Source: Selenomonas ruminantium subsp. lactilytica TAM6421
GTDB taxonomy: Bacteria > Bacillota > Negativicutes > Selenomonadales > Selenomonadaceae
Direction: 5' to 3'
NCBI RefSeq assembly: GCF_000284095.1
Contig: NC_017069.1
Span: 1 to 64,000 of the forward strand
Length of the DNA: 64,000 bases
Below are positions 1 to 7,007 of this stretch, one piece after another (the stretch's first letter is position 1; each line of letters begins with the position of its first letter). Made by a program: the position numbers and the translations under genes. The notes under the pieces are model-generated. The model was given only the letters and a program-made list of their open reading frames with translations. It did no database searches and had not been told where the DNA came from.

Positions 1-855
1 TTAGAATATATTCTGTGCTACCTTATGCAGATCGTCCTCGTCAAGATGGATATATCGCATCGAAGAGGCAATAGACTTGTGCCCCAGCGCGTATTTTATC
101 GTTGCCGCAGATGCCCCGGCTTTGGCGTATGCGGTGCCGCATCCATGTCGGAAGGAATGGCAATGCAGGTCAGGATAGCCAACCTTGGAACAAGCGTCTG
201 ATACCAACCTTTGAACGGAACGGACAGAAAGATGACCTCTCACGCCCAAAAACAGGAAGCTGTCCCCCCGTTGGTCATTTCGCCATCCGTTGATAATGTC
301 CTGCCGCTGACCGTTTACATACCGGCGAAAAGCGTTCTCTGCCTTGTCCACAAGGATGTAGTTGTGTATCTGTTTAGTTTTCTTGTCGCGTAAGCCCATA
401 ACGATGCCTTTTCCCGACTCGGCAAAGTCCGACACCTTCAGCTTGGTCACGTCCGAAACGCGAAGGCCGTGATAGAATAACAGGGAAACCAACAAAGCAG
501 TCCGGCTATCTGACTTCAGGATAACATCAGCTGCTTGCTCCGGTGTAGCCACTGACACATCAGGTTCAACCGTCTTTATCTCAGACATATAATTGATAGA
601 CTCCTGAACATCGACGGGGTCAAAACAGCGCGGGAAGTGTTTCATCAGCCATCTAATAGCTGCGTGTTTCTGCCTGATGGTAGTTCCCTTCTGCCCAGCG
701 GCCAGCCATTCGTTTGTATGTGCGATAATCGTAGAGCGAGTAGGAAAGTCGTCAAAGGTTCTCAGTGTAACCATGTATCGGTCGGCGGTGGTAGTTGCTT
801 TAATACGAAGTGTAGACTCTGCCTCTTCTAATATCTCCTTATACTTGTCGTTCAT
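1..855 (-). CDS. Tyrosine recombinase / integrase (XerC/D-like)
   Basis: A 284-residue site-specific recombinase that would cut and rejoin DNA through a tyrosine nucleophile. The N-terminal ~100 residues look like a SAM-like core-binding domain. The catalytic half shows box I around GLRVSD (first Arg), a Lys-containing beta hairpin near LRDKKTK, HSFRHG (His-x-x-Arg), LGHKS and the final Tyr in MRYIH. Short length and absence of an arm-binding domain resemble Xer-type enzymes more than lambda Int, so it may resolve plasmid dimers as well as integrate. Start is an ATG behind a weak GAGAGG site. The gene ends exactly at the window edge with its stop codon present. It is the last gene of the leftward operon. 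Family call is firm; the exact role is inferred. Confidence 0.93.
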   Translation of the reverse strand: MNDKYKEILEEAESTLRIKATTTADRYMVTLRTFDDFPTRSTIIAHTNEWLAAGQKGTTIRQKHAAIRWLMKHFPRCFDPVDVQESINYMSEIKTVEPDVSVATPEQAADVILKSDSRTALLVSLLFYHGLRVSDVTKLKVSDFAESGKGIVMGLRDKKTKQIHNYILVDKAENAFRRYVNGQRQDIINGWRNDQRGDSFLFLGVRGHLSVRSVQRLVSDACSKVGYPDLHCHSFRHGCGTAYAKAGASAATIKYALGHKSIASSMRYIHLDEDDLHKVAQNIF

Positions 856-962
856 ATCGTAAACCTCTCAATCTTTTCAAAATCACGAAACAGGGGAGGC
901 CAGCCCAGCTATAATCGGATGAGCCAGCCAGCCGGAAAATGCTCTGGTTCGTTTCTTGTCTG

Positions 963-1049
963 TCAGTCAAACATATCCCGCAGGAAGTCGTGCCCCTCTT
1001 TGGTGAACAACAGAACTAAAATCAGAATAAACCATGCCGCTGTCAGCAT
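963..1049 (-). CDS. 28-residue membrane microprotein
   Basis: A very small reading frame with a good AAGGAG ribosome site 9 bases before its ATG. The product is mostly one hydrophobic segment (WFILILVLLF) followed by a short charged tail ending in DMFD. It lies between the integrase and the next leftward gene, in the same direction. No family recognised. The case for it being real is the ribosome site plus a clean single transmembrane helix; its function is unknown. Confidence 0.5.
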   Translation of the reverse strand: MLTAAWFILILVLLFTKEGHDFLRDMFD

Positions 1050-1108
1050 AACAACCACTCCTTCTAAATGTCACAACACGAAAATTGTATGTTATTCACA
1101 CTTATATT

Positions 1109-1140
1109 TTACTATATCGGGAGAAAAAAAGGTATAGTAA
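1109..1140. repeat. Inverted repeat between leftward genes
   Basis: TTACTATA at 1109-1116 is repeated inverted as TATAGTAA at 1133-1140, with a purine-rich 16-base centre (pyrimidine-rich on the leftward strand). It lies upstream of the 28-residue gene and downstream of the gene ending at 1153. Read leftward it includes a TAAAAT hexamer that could be a -10 box. It could be an operator or a weak hairpin; no T-tract follows, so a terminator is unlikely. Confidence 0.45.
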
Positions 1141-1152
1141 CAGACAATTTAT

Positions 1153-1659
1153 TTAACATAACCAGTTCAACTTGCAACTACTCCTGAACCCCTCACGAGC
1201 CACAGAAGAAAACTTGCGCCACTGGCTCTCATAGTAGGTTTTTATCTTTTGCAGTTCCTCGAAACGCTCCCAGCCGTCAAGACGATCGCGCTCCAGTTCG
1301 GCCAAACATTTTCTGTAGCTTTGAACCTCGCTATTTATCCATTTGATGGCCTTTTCACTGTCCACCCGTTTGCCAGTTTCGTCCAGCAGGTGCTCATCGG
1401 TAAAGCTGATGAAGTCGCGCTCCTCGTAACCGTGGATGTCCTCGCGATATACTCTGAAAAGACACCATGAACTCTCATAACAATCAATATCGGGTAATTC
1501 GTTGATGGCTCGGCGTATTCTTACGTTGTAGATTTTGCCGTCTACGGAAGGAAAAAACTCCCGCAGGGTATATAACCCCACGAGATATTTTTCGATTGTC
1601 TGTTTGCGCTCGTCTATTTTTTTCAGTAGCGTTTCCTTATCGTTAATATCATTCCACAT
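1153..1659 (-). CDS. Hypothetical protein, 168 aa
   Basis: Start chosen at an ATG with an AAAGGAGGTG site just upstream, inside a longer open frame. The protein is soluble and charged, rich in Glu, Lys and Trp, with a helical N-terminus (about residues 5-30) and a helical C-terminal stretch with many Glu/Arg. No signal peptide or membrane segment. It begins one base after the stop of the neighbouring gene at 1661, so the two are translationally coupled. I do not recognise the family. Confidence 0.75.
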   Translation of the reverse strand: MWNDINDKETLLKKIDERKQTIEKYLVGLYTLREFFPSVDGKIYNVRIRRAINELPDIDCYESSWCLFRVYREDIHGYEERDFISFTDEHLLDETGKRVDSEKAIKWINSEVQSYRKCLAELERDRLDGWERFEELQKIKTYYESQWRKFSSVAREGFRSSCKLNWLC

Positions 1660-1660
1660 A

Positions 1661-2017
1661 TTACAGTGCACCTCCTTTGAAATAAACTCTCGGCATCCGT
1701 GTAACCAGCCCTGTAACCTCGGTAAATACTTCCTGCAGCTGGTCGCAATAAACACCCTCGCGTTTGGCAATGAGCGTTTCTTTGTATTCACTGTATGTCC
1801 ACGTTTTCCGGCTCAGTCGCGGCGTCGTGATTCTCTTGAACTCCACGGTGTAGGTGTCCATCGGAGTCAGGGTAATCTTCACATAATTTGCCTTACTGCC
1901 ATTTCTGCCGATTCGGAAGGAAAGCCAGTTATCGTGCGTCAGGAAGTGCTTTGCTCCTGTGATATAGGCGAACTGATTGCCACCTAACTGTTTGTAGATT
2001 TCTTTTCCAATACTCAT
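1661..2017 (-). CDS. Conserved mobile-element protein (GNxF..TGAKxF type), 118 aa
   Basis: Start set at MSIGKEI, 9 bases after an AAGGAG site; an upstream in-frame ATG lacks such spacing. The sequence has the recognisable pattern LGGNQFAYITGAKHF, SFRIGRNG, ITLTPMDTYTVEF and LQEVFTEVTGL, which I recall from a widespread hypothetical family on plasmids, phages and conjugative elements of gut Bacillota. Function is unknown to me. It is coupled to the downstream gene (stop and next start nearly touching). It supports the view that this left arm is an accessory region shared with plasmids. Confidence 0.82.
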   Translation of the reverse strand: MSIGKEIYKQLGGNQFAYITGAKHFLTHDNWLSFRIGRNGSKANYVKITLTPMDTYTVEFKRITTPRLSRKTWTYSEYKETLIAKREGVYCDQLQEVFTEVTGLVTRMPRVYFKGGAL

Positions 2018-2049
2018 AACTAACAACTCCTTAAATATTTTTTAGCACC

Positions 2050-2110
2050 AATATAGGCACAATAAAGGACACCATATCGGAAAACATGATGCCCTCAATC
2101 TGTCTATATT
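2050..2110 (-). ncRNA. Nested intergenic hairpin A (leftward transcript)
   Basis: Outer arms AATATAG (2050-2056) and CTATATT (2104-2110) enclose an inner hairpin, which on the leftward RNA reads GGGCATCATG, loop, ATGGTGTCC. The inner stem needs a U-G pair that exists only on the leftward strand, which argues for an RNA structure. It fills the gap between the genes ending at 2111 and starting at 2017. Related hairpins lie at 4482-4535, 5091-5144 and 6946-7004. It could be an RNA processing or attenuation site. Confidence 0.5.
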
Positions 2111-2362
2111 TTAGTCACGATAGCAAAGGCCACCGCTTTTCTTGGCTCTTGCCATACAACGCAGGAAACACTCTGTCAGGTCTTTTACATCGTCCGTGTC
2201 GAAGTAGTCAGCAATTTCCTCGTCTGTGGTGGTTGGTTTAATGAACCGGTCAGGCACTCCGCACATAAGCCAGCCCTCGAATACACGCTCATCATTGATG
2301 TGTCTTGCTACGGTTTCCATAGCTCGGATAAATTCAACTCTCTTTTTTACTTTTACATCCAT
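2111..2362 (-). CDS. Conserved mobile-element protein, 83 aa
   Basis: ATG is 9 bases behind a GGAGG site. The pattern KKRVEFIRAMETVARHIND, FEGWLMCGVPD and a C-terminal CMARAKKSGGL matches a small conserved family that I have seen next to the GNxF/TGAKxF gene on gut mobile elements. Acidic centre (DEEIADYFDTDDVKD). Likely a soluble accessory protein; no function known. Shares the leftward operon. Confidence 0.8.
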   Translation of the reverse strand: MDVKVKKRVEFIRAMETVARHINDERVFEGWLMCGVPDRFIKPTTTDEEIADYFDTDDVKDLTECFLRCMARAKKSGGLCYRD

Positions 2363-2377
2363 TTTCAGATACCTCCA

Positions 2378-3013
2378 TTACATCGTGATTGTTTTTCTGC
2401 CTGCGGCTGACCGTCCATCCCGCACTCCCGCGTTATATGCGCCTGATACTGTCGCTCGAATCCCTGCCCCTTTTTTAAGACTGGGGAATAACTCGTGCGT
2501 TTTTTCTTTTACATCCTCGGGAACAACCAACATCAAAGCCCTGCACTGTTCTCCCATAGCACTCTCTACAGCATTGATGAACCCTGAAGCATAACTGTTC
2601 TCAACGCCTTTGGTCGTACCATACATATCCCTGTATTTTTTTCTCTGCTCACTGATCCCCCGCGCACACGCCCACATCAGGCGGTCGAACATCTGAAGGA
2701 CTGCGGTGCGGTCTGTTTCGCGTCCGATAAAGGTCAGCGTCGCTTTGCCTCGCCCCCTTACTGTGCGAATAACCTTGCAACATGTATTTTTGGCAATGAC
2801 ATGAGCCAGTATCGCTTGCCACGGCTTCTGTACAGTGTCCTTGTCAGTTCCAACCTCCTCCGACTCGTTGTACTCTCTCATATCGACATGGTGTTTTGCA
2901 ATTAGCCTCTGCGCCATAGCTGCTGCTGATGCTGCTTCCTGCGGTGTGCATCCGTTTTCCACGGTCTTGCTCAGTAAGTTATTGATGCGCTCCATGATTT
3001 TCTTGTTATCCAT
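2378..3013 (-). CDS. DUF2786-type protein, 211 aa
   Basis: The N-terminus (MERINNLLSKTVENG..., then EAASAAAMAQRLIAKHHVDM) is the typical DUF2786 helical motif found in many phage and plasmid proteins. The rest has VIRTVRGRGKATLTFIGRETD and a long charged region ending in DGRSAAGRKTITM, as in two-domain relatives. Start set at MDNKKIME, behind GGAGG with 9-base spacing; an upstream ATG has no site. Function unknown; possibly nucleic-acid related from its basic character (inference). Confidence 0.82.
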   Translation of the reverse strand: MDNKKIMERINNLLSKTVENGCTPQEAASAAAMAQRLIAKHHVDMREYNESEEVGTDKDTVQKPWQAILAHVIAKNTCCKVIRTVRGRGKATLTFIGRETDRTAVLQMFDRLMWACARGISEQRKKYRDMYGTTKGVENSYASGFINAVESAMGEQCRALMLVVPEDVKEKTHELFPSLKKGAGIRATVSGAYNAGVRDGRSAAGRKTITM

Positions 3014-3014
3014 C

Positions 3015-3191
3015 TTATTCTTCCTCCAGTTCATAATCAGTCATTTCAAAGCGGTCTGCTCCGACGTATAAATCCATATCACTGTGTTCTCGCTCGGCAA
3101 TTTCTCGATAATCACAGGTCGGCGTATCGTCAGGAACATCAATCACGACATCGCCCTCGGTTATCTTTTTAAAATACACTCTTATCTTCAT
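3015..3191 (-). CDS. Hypothetical small protein, 58 aa
   Basis: Open frame with AGGAGG seven or so bases before ATG. It begins MKIRVYFKK, then an acidic stretch and a TDYELEEE end. Its stop sits one base before the next gene's start, and that gene's ribosome site lies inside this frame, so the pair is coupled. Strongly acidic, no membrane segment. Family not recognised. Confidence 0.7.
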   Translation of the reverse strand: MKIRVYFKKITEGDVVIDVPDDTPTCDYREIAEREHSDMDLYVGADRFEMTDYELEEE

Positions 3192-3210
3192 CCAAACCTC
3201 CTACAGTTTA

Positions 3211-3549
3211 TCATTCGTATTTTTTCAGAAACGAGATTAGCCTACGAATTACAGAGCCGCGCCATCGAGAAATGGTCAGTTTCAGCGCAGGCCACCAGCC
3301 GTCCGTTCGCTTGACTTTGAACACTTGACACTGGCTCTCCCCATAGTCCTCGCTAAAGATAACAAAACAAGAGTCGTTCAAAATTTCCTCATAGGTCTGC
3401 CCCCAGCCGCACTCGTCGGCATACTCCATAACGGTATCTTTTTTCCATCTTTTTACAAAGTCACGATAAAGAGCCATCATTTGCTCTTTTGTTCCGAACC
3501 GATTGGTCAGTTCGCAGGTTTCGGGATTCCATGAAACAAAACAGTACAT
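3211..3549 (-). CDS. Hypothetical protein, 112 aa
   Basis: Preceded by AAGGAGAG. Soluble protein with many aromatic residues (YCFVSWNPE, GWWPALKL) and a basic C-terminus (SRWRGSVIRRLISFLKKYE). The basic amphipathic end could bind nucleic acid or membrane; that is a guess. Leftward operon member. Not recognised. Confidence 0.72.
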   Translation of the reverse strand: MYCFVSWNPETCELTNRFGTKEQMMALYRDFVKRWKKDTVMEYADECGWGQTYEEILNDSCFVIFSEDYGESQCQVFKVKRTDGWWPALKLTISRWRGSVIRRLISFLKKYE

Positions 3550-3560
3550 AATATCTCTCC

Positions 3561-3836
3561 TTAAATTTGTATCATTCTAACAGGGAATTTACGCACACGC
3601 CCGAATTTTTGCATGGTGTAATATATATCCCAGTAATTCTCGCCAGTCACCATCTTGCCGTCCTCGTTCACTTCACAATCATAACCATTGTTATTGAAGA
3701 ACTCGCAGAACTCTTTTGTTTGATAAGGCCACGGAGAAAACGAATCCTCACTGCCATTATCGTCGTATACTTTTACGGTATAACCTACTGTTTCGCCGTC
3801 ATCGTCGGGGATTGACTTTACAACAAATAATAACAT
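3561..3836 (-). CDS. Hypothetical protein, 91 aa
   Basis: Start set at MLLFVV, seven bases after GGAGG; an ATG two codons upstream overlaps the spacing. Acidic protein with beta-rich character (GYTVKVYDDNGSED) and NGYDCEVNEDGK. Ends with RKFPVRMIQI. No family recognised. Same operon. Confidence 0.7.
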   Translation of the reverse strand: MLLFVVKSIPDDDGETVGYTVKVYDDNGSEDSFSPWPYQTKEFCEFFNNNGYDCEVNEDGKMVTGENYWDIYYTMQKFGRVRKFPVRMIQI

Positions 3837-3849
3837 AATCAAACCTCCA

Positions 3850-4305
3850 TTACCGATTGAAAAGGTGGGGGTGAGTACCCTTTAAACTTCTGTGGTGCTC
3901 CCCTCCGATTATGATGTGGTCGAGTACACGAATGTTCATAATTTTTCCGACCTTGCAAAGCCGTTCTGTTGCTCGCAAATCCTCGATACTTGGCTCAGTA
4001 ATACCACTGGGGTGATTATGAAAAACAATCAGCGCCGAGGCATTATGCAACAGTGCCCCTTTGAATATTTCGCGAGGGTCAGCCATGCTTGCATCCACAG
4101 TCCCTCTGCTTGTTTCCATAACTCCTGCGACGTGGTTTTTTACGTTCATGTAAATACAGGCCAATACTTCCTGCGCCTCGTCCTTCAAGTTTAGGGCATC
4201 GTTTATCGTATCAACTGCAGTCTGTGGGGAGTTTATGCTCCGCATTTTTAAATAAGCAGGTGCGGTTTCTCTAACAAGTGCAATTTTACTAACAGTGATA
4301 TTCAT
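3850..4305 (-). CDS. RadC-like JAB/MPN+ domain protein
   Basis: A 151-residue protein that is almost only the JAB domain of the RadC family. It shows the metal-binding signature HNHPSG followed by ...S-x-x-D (EPSIEDLRAT), the GTVDAS strand that precedes it, and the DHIIIGG motif near the end. Full-length chromosomal RadC has an extra N-terminal helix-hairpin-helix region that is missing here, as is usual for plasmid and phage copies. Predicted zinc-dependent isopeptidase/DNA-repair associated fold; the substrate is not known for this family. ATG follows AGGAGG. The leader upstream carries the repeated GAAAAGTGAGCATTTT element. Confidence 0.92.
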   Translation of the reverse strand: MNITVSKIALVRETAPAYLKMRSINSPQTAVDTINDALNLKDEAQEVLACIYMNVKNHVAGVMETSRGTVDASMADPREIFKGALLHNASALIVFHNHPSGITEPSIEDLRATERLCKVGKIMNIRVLDHIIIGGEHHRSLKGTHPHLFNR

Positions 4306-4385
4306 GGTTCAAACCTCCTGTGATTTTCGTTTTGTTCAAATCAGACAGAGCCATCTGCGGTGTAATTAAACAGACAACCCGCGCC

Positions 4386-4403
4386 CAAAATGCTCACTTT
4401 TCG
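4386..4403 (-). repeat. Leader repeat element, copy H
   Basis: On the leftward strand reads CGAAAAGTGAGCATTTTG. Near-identical copies lie at 5719-5737 and 6887-6906, each in the gap before a leftward gene. The GAAAA/TTTTC arms can pair around GTGASCA. This copy differs by G for C in the centre. Likely a regulatory site of the left operon. Confidence 0.5.
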
Positions 4404-4481
4404 CCGTTGTACCTGTTGGCAAAGTGAATACTGTTCGGTGTCACAAGCATCATTCCCTTCATTTTTATTTTTTCAGTGTTT

Positions 4482-4535
4482 AGTTAACACCATGAGGGAT
4501 ATTATCCCGCGATAATATCCCCTGTGCTATCAACT
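4482..4535 (-). ncRNA. Nested intergenic hairpin D
   Basis: A perfect 11-base inverted repeat (GGGATATTATC 4496-4506, GATAATATCCC 4511-4521) with a 4-base loop, flanked by short complementary outer arms AGTT (4482-4485) and AACT (4532-4535). It lies just after the stop of the gene at 4534 and shares GATAGCAC at its 5' side with hairpin B. No T-tract, so a simple terminator is unlikely; a processing or stabilising hairpin is more likely. Confidence 0.55.
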
Positions 4536-4776
4536 AATTAAACGGTAGACTCCAGCGCATAACATCGTTGAACGAAACAGACATCCCTCGCGTTTTGAAA
4601 AACGGCTCCCCCTGCTCGTCATAACGAATTTTTGATTTTGTGAGTCTGCTCGATTCGCCAGAAGTTACCCATCTAAATACCACCTTGTCATCTATACCGT
4701 GCTCAATGTCCCAAACTTCAAGGGAACAAAACGGCCCCATAGGGTAATAGCCGATAAAATTATTGTACTGTTTCAT
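4534..4776 (-). CDS. Hypothetical protein, 80 aa
   Basis: Two ATGs compete: one at 4782 overlaps the upstream stop (ATGA), one at 4776 has proper seven-base spacing from GGAGG and is chosen. The product has a GYYPMGPFCSLEVWDIEHG start and a VSFNDVMRWSLPFN end. Likely translationally coupled to the gene at 4779. Not recognised. Confidence 0.68.
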   Translation of the reverse strand: MKQYNNFIGYYPMGPFCSLEVWDIEHGIDDKVVFRWVTSGESSRLTKSKIRYDEQGEPFFKTRGMSVSFNDVMRWSLPFN

Positions 4777-4778
4777 TG

Positions 4779-5054
4779 TCATGCCTCCATATAGCTCAAG
4801 GTGTTCTTTAATACCCGCAAGGTGTTTTTTTCGTTCTCAATCATAAACGCCTGTGCTTGCAACTGCTCGATTTGTTGTTTCATATCGGACAGTAGGGCAG
4901 GGGAGGGATTGAAAAAATCCTCTTTGATTTGTACCCCAACTGCTGCCTGAGTTACCTGCATTTTGTTCCAAAGTACCCGCATGGATTCCTCAAGCGTCCA
5001 CACTCGGTGCATTGCCTTTTCCTTCTCCTGTTGTACCATAAATGTGTCAATCAT
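4779..5054 (-). CDS. Hypothetical coiled-coil protein, 91 aa
   Basis: Start set at MIDTFMVQQ, nine bases behind AGGAG. The longer open frame upstream would run through the hairpin at 5091-5144 and reads as low-quality sequence, so it was rejected. The product is almost all helix, with two heptad-like stretches (residues ~8-30 and ~50-88) rich in Gln, Glu and Leu. Probably a coiled-coil dimer. Function unknown. Confidence 0.7.
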   Translation of the reverse strand: MIDTFMVQQEKEKAMHRVWTLEESMRVLWNKMQVTQAAVGVQIKEDFFNPSPALLSDMKQQIEQLQAQAFMIENEKNTLRVLKNTLSYMEA

Positions 5055-5090
5055 AAACAACATCTCCTTTTGATTGTTTTTTGCTGGTAG

Positions 5091-5144
5091 TTGATACCAT
5101 GAAGGACACCATGATGCGAACCATGATGCCCTCGGTGCTATCAA
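5091..5144 (-). ncRNA. Nested intergenic hairpin B
   Basis: Outer arms TTGATA (5091-5096) and TATCAA (5139-5144) surround an inner hairpin whose leftward RNA reads GGCATCATG, short loop, CATGGTGTCC (one bulge, one U-G pair valid only on this strand). It sits between the J-domain gene and the coiled-coil gene. Member of the same family as those at 2050, 4482 and 6946. Confidence 0.5.
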
Positions 5145-5147
5145 ATA

Positions 5148-5639
5148 TCAATCGGTCAATTCGGGTTTGAACCGGCTACTATAACCGCTCACATGAATAC
5201 TGCCGTATTTTGCGCGTATCGCGTCCATATCCTTCCCGCCTTTTCTGCCTGTGCTTTTCATCCATGCTGGTCTCCAGTACCACATGTGCTTTTTACTTGC
5301 CCAGCGGCATCCTATGTTTTTCAATTCATCCTTGTGCTCCTTCGTGTTGCCGCTTATCCATAGCCACTCGCCGCACAACTCTACATCTACCTCGATATTT
5401 AACAGGGCGTTGATGACATCCCTGTAACCATCGTCCACATCGTCAAGGTTAATATTTTCAGAATGGGTTTTACGTTTGATGCCCGCTTTGATGTCCTTGA
5501 AACACAGTTCATATTCGGCTGACATTGCCTTAAACTCTTCCTCCGAACCGCCGAGGTCGGGGTGCAGTTTCATTGCCCACTGTTTGTATGCTTTTTTCAG
5601 TTCCTTCATATCCACGATGTTCTTGAAATATTTAAACAT
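5148..5639 (-). CDS. J-domain (DnaJ-like) protein
   Basis: A 163-residue protein with an N-terminal J domain (residues ~1-50): helix II is LKKAYKQWAMKLHPDLGGS, with the essential HPD motif intact, followed by EEFKAMSAEYE. Such domains stimulate the ATPase of DnaK-type Hsp70. The C-terminal part (residues ~75-163) has ELCGEWLWISGNTKEHKDEL and KHMWYWRPAW, a pattern shared by other phage and plasmid J-domain proteins. It probably recruits host DnaK for a phage or plasmid task such as replication-complex remodelling (inference). ATG follows AGGGGG. The leader includes the repeated element at 5719-5737. Confidence 0.9.
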   Translation of the reverse strand: MFKYFKNIVDMKELKKAYKQWAMKLHPDLGGSEEEFKAMSAEYELCFKDIKAGIKRKTHSENINLDDVDDGYRDVINALLNIEVDVELCGEWLWISGNTKEHKDELKNIGCRWASKKHMWYWRPAWMKSTGRKGGKDMDAIRAKYGSIHVSGYSSRFKPELTD

Positions 5640-5718
5640 TGTTCAAACCCCCTGTGATTTTCAAATCGGATAAAACAGGCAAGACCATCCGACTATATTT
5701 CAAGACGGACGGCCAGCC

Positions 5719-5737
5719 CGAAAATGGTCACTTTTCG
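5719..5737 (-). repeat. Leader repeat element, copy F
   Basis: Leftward strand reads CGAAAAGTGACCATTTTCG, a 6-base stem around a 7-base centre. It overlaps the stop codon of the gene at 5728 and precedes the J-domain gene. Matches 6887-6906 almost exactly. Confidence 0.55.
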
Positions 5738-5913
5738 ACTGCGGCAAATACCATGTGATGCAGATCAACGGTTTTTCCGAACACATAACACTCGCCGTTA
5801 TAGTAGGTCGGCACGTTGTAGCCATCGTTGTTGGCATCGTGGTAGTTATCAAAGACTTTTTCAATCTTTACTGTGCAGAAACGTGGTGTAAAAACTTTGT
5901 CTCCGATATTCAC
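5728..5913 (-). CDS. Hypothetical protein, 61 aa
   Basis: GTG start overlapping the stop of the upstream gene (GTGA), with GGAGG seven bases before it. Product begins MNIGDKVFTPRF and has YNVPTYYNGECYVFGKTVDL, suggesting a small beta-barrel. Not recognised. Coupled to the gene at 5910. Confidence 0.72.
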   Translation of the reverse strand: MNIGDKVFTPRFCTVKIEKVFDNYHDANNDGYNVPTYYNGECYVFGKTVDLHHMVFAAVEK

Positions 5914-6839
5914 GCTACGGCCTCCTTTTTCTTTGCAGTGGTCTTCTTAGTGGCGGCCTTTTTCGTCGTGGATTTTTTCGCAGTGGTCTTCTTTGTCGTG
6001 GTCTTTTTCTTTGTTTTGGGGCTGGTGTTTTTCTTTTCGATTTCTTTAGCCTCGGCCTGTAATTTTTCGATGTAATCTGCGTCAATCACAACCACTTCAG
6101 GCTCCTCGGTCTTGTCCTCGGTCGGCAGGTTTTCAAGCCACCATGCTTCGTCAGCGTGTTCGCCGTCAATATTCACCCCATACTGTGAGCGTTTGTCGTA
6201 ACTAACAAACCAGTCGTGAACCATTTCGGCGGTGCAAGTGTAGACAGGCAAGCACATCGGAAGGTTCGGAACAGGCGCGGTTGGTTCGTTCTGTTCTTTT
6301 TGTGCCATCTTTGCAAGGATAGCCTCCCTCGACAGGCCGAACTCCTTCTCAAGCAGATCAAGCATTGCCTCGTTGATTTTGGCCTTGCGGGTGCGGGTCT
6401 TGCGCGGGGGGATAATGCCCGCCTTGCGCATCTCCTTTTCCTTTTGGTATTGCTCCATGTGTGTTTTCCAGTCGCGTGCAGGCCGTCCTTCGATTGGTTC
6501 AATCTCGGTGTAACCTTCCCCACAGGCGAGGTCGCGATACATCATAAGCGTCTGCGTCGTTGTTTTCGGCCATTCGCCCTCCTTGACTTCGCCAGTTGCC
6601 TTGTCAGTCGCATATATTCCGGCGTGGGACAAACGGAAGGTCTTTGCGTTATCATTCACAACACAGATGGGGTGCTCGAAGAAATAGAACACGCGCGTTG
6701 CTTCAAAGGTTTCGGCTTCAAGGTCTTTGTCTGCGATGATGGTCACAGGCAGGGGACGCGGTTTAATGGTCACCGCATGATTCCCCAGCTTCATGATGGT
6801 TTCTTTAGATTCCCATACCTTCAGTACACTCTTTTTCAT
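5910..6839 (-). CDS. Hypothetical protein with Lys/Thr/Ala-rich tail, 309 aa
   Basis: A good AAGGAGCG site precedes the ATG. Residues 1-110 are beta-rich (FEATRVFYFFEHPICVV, FRLSHAGIYATD) and include KTTTQTLMMYRDLACG. The middle is charged, with helices (EAMLDLLEKEFGLSREAILAKM). The last ~45 residues are a histone-H1-like repeat of KKTT, AKKS and KKAA units. Such tails bind DNA or RNA without sequence preference, so a nucleoid-associated or nucleic-acid-tethered role is possible (inference). Family not recognised. Confidence 0.8.
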   Translation of the reverse strand: MKKSVLKVWESKETIMKLGNHAVTIKPRPLPVTIIADKDLEAETFEATRVFYFFEHPICVVNDNAKTFRLSHAGIYATDKATGEVKEGEWPKTTTQTLMMYRDLACGEGYTEIEPIEGRPARDWKTHMEQYQKEKEMRKAGIIPPRKTRTRKAKINEAMLDLLEKEFGLSREAILAKMAQKEQNEPTAPVPNLPMCLPVYTCTAEMVHDWFVSYDKRSQYGVNIDGEHADEAWWLENLPTEDKTEEPEVVVIDADYIEKLQAEAKEIEKKNTSPKTKKKTTTKKTTAKKSTTKKAATKKTTAKKKEAVA

Positions 6840-6886
6840 GTAAATTCGCTCCTTTTCTTTTCACATAGATTCGACAGTTCACGGTT

Positions 6887-6906
6887 CGGAAAATGGTCAC
6901 TTTTCG
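6887..6906 (-). repeat. Leader repeat element, copy G
   Basis: Leftward strand reads CGAAAAGTGACCATTTTCCG, about 50 bases before the ATG of the gene at 6839. Same element as 5719-5737 and 4386-4403. Confidence 0.55.
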
Positions 6907-6945
6907 CCTATAATTTTTCGCCTCGCTTGTTGTTTATTTGTATCA

Positions 6946-7004
6946 TTCGTAGACACAAGACAAGGCACAATTCGGAAATTATGCCCTGTGTTTCTATCTA
7001 CGAA
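6946..7004 (-). ncRNA. Nested intergenic hairpin C
   Basis: Outer arms TTCGTAGA (6946-6953) and TCTACGAA (6997-7004) are perfectly complementary. The inner hairpin pairs GGCA-AATT with AATT-TGCC around a 4-base loop (6964-6985). It lies just after the gene ending at 7008. Fourth member of the left-arm hairpin family; the outer arm sequences differ in each member while pairing is kept. Confidence 0.55.
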
Positions 7005-7007
7005 CTT

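Noticed and set aside
5055-5144. Longer N-terminus of the coiled-coil gene
   Set aside because: It would translate through a hairpin and lacks a ribosome site; the start at 5054 has a good one.
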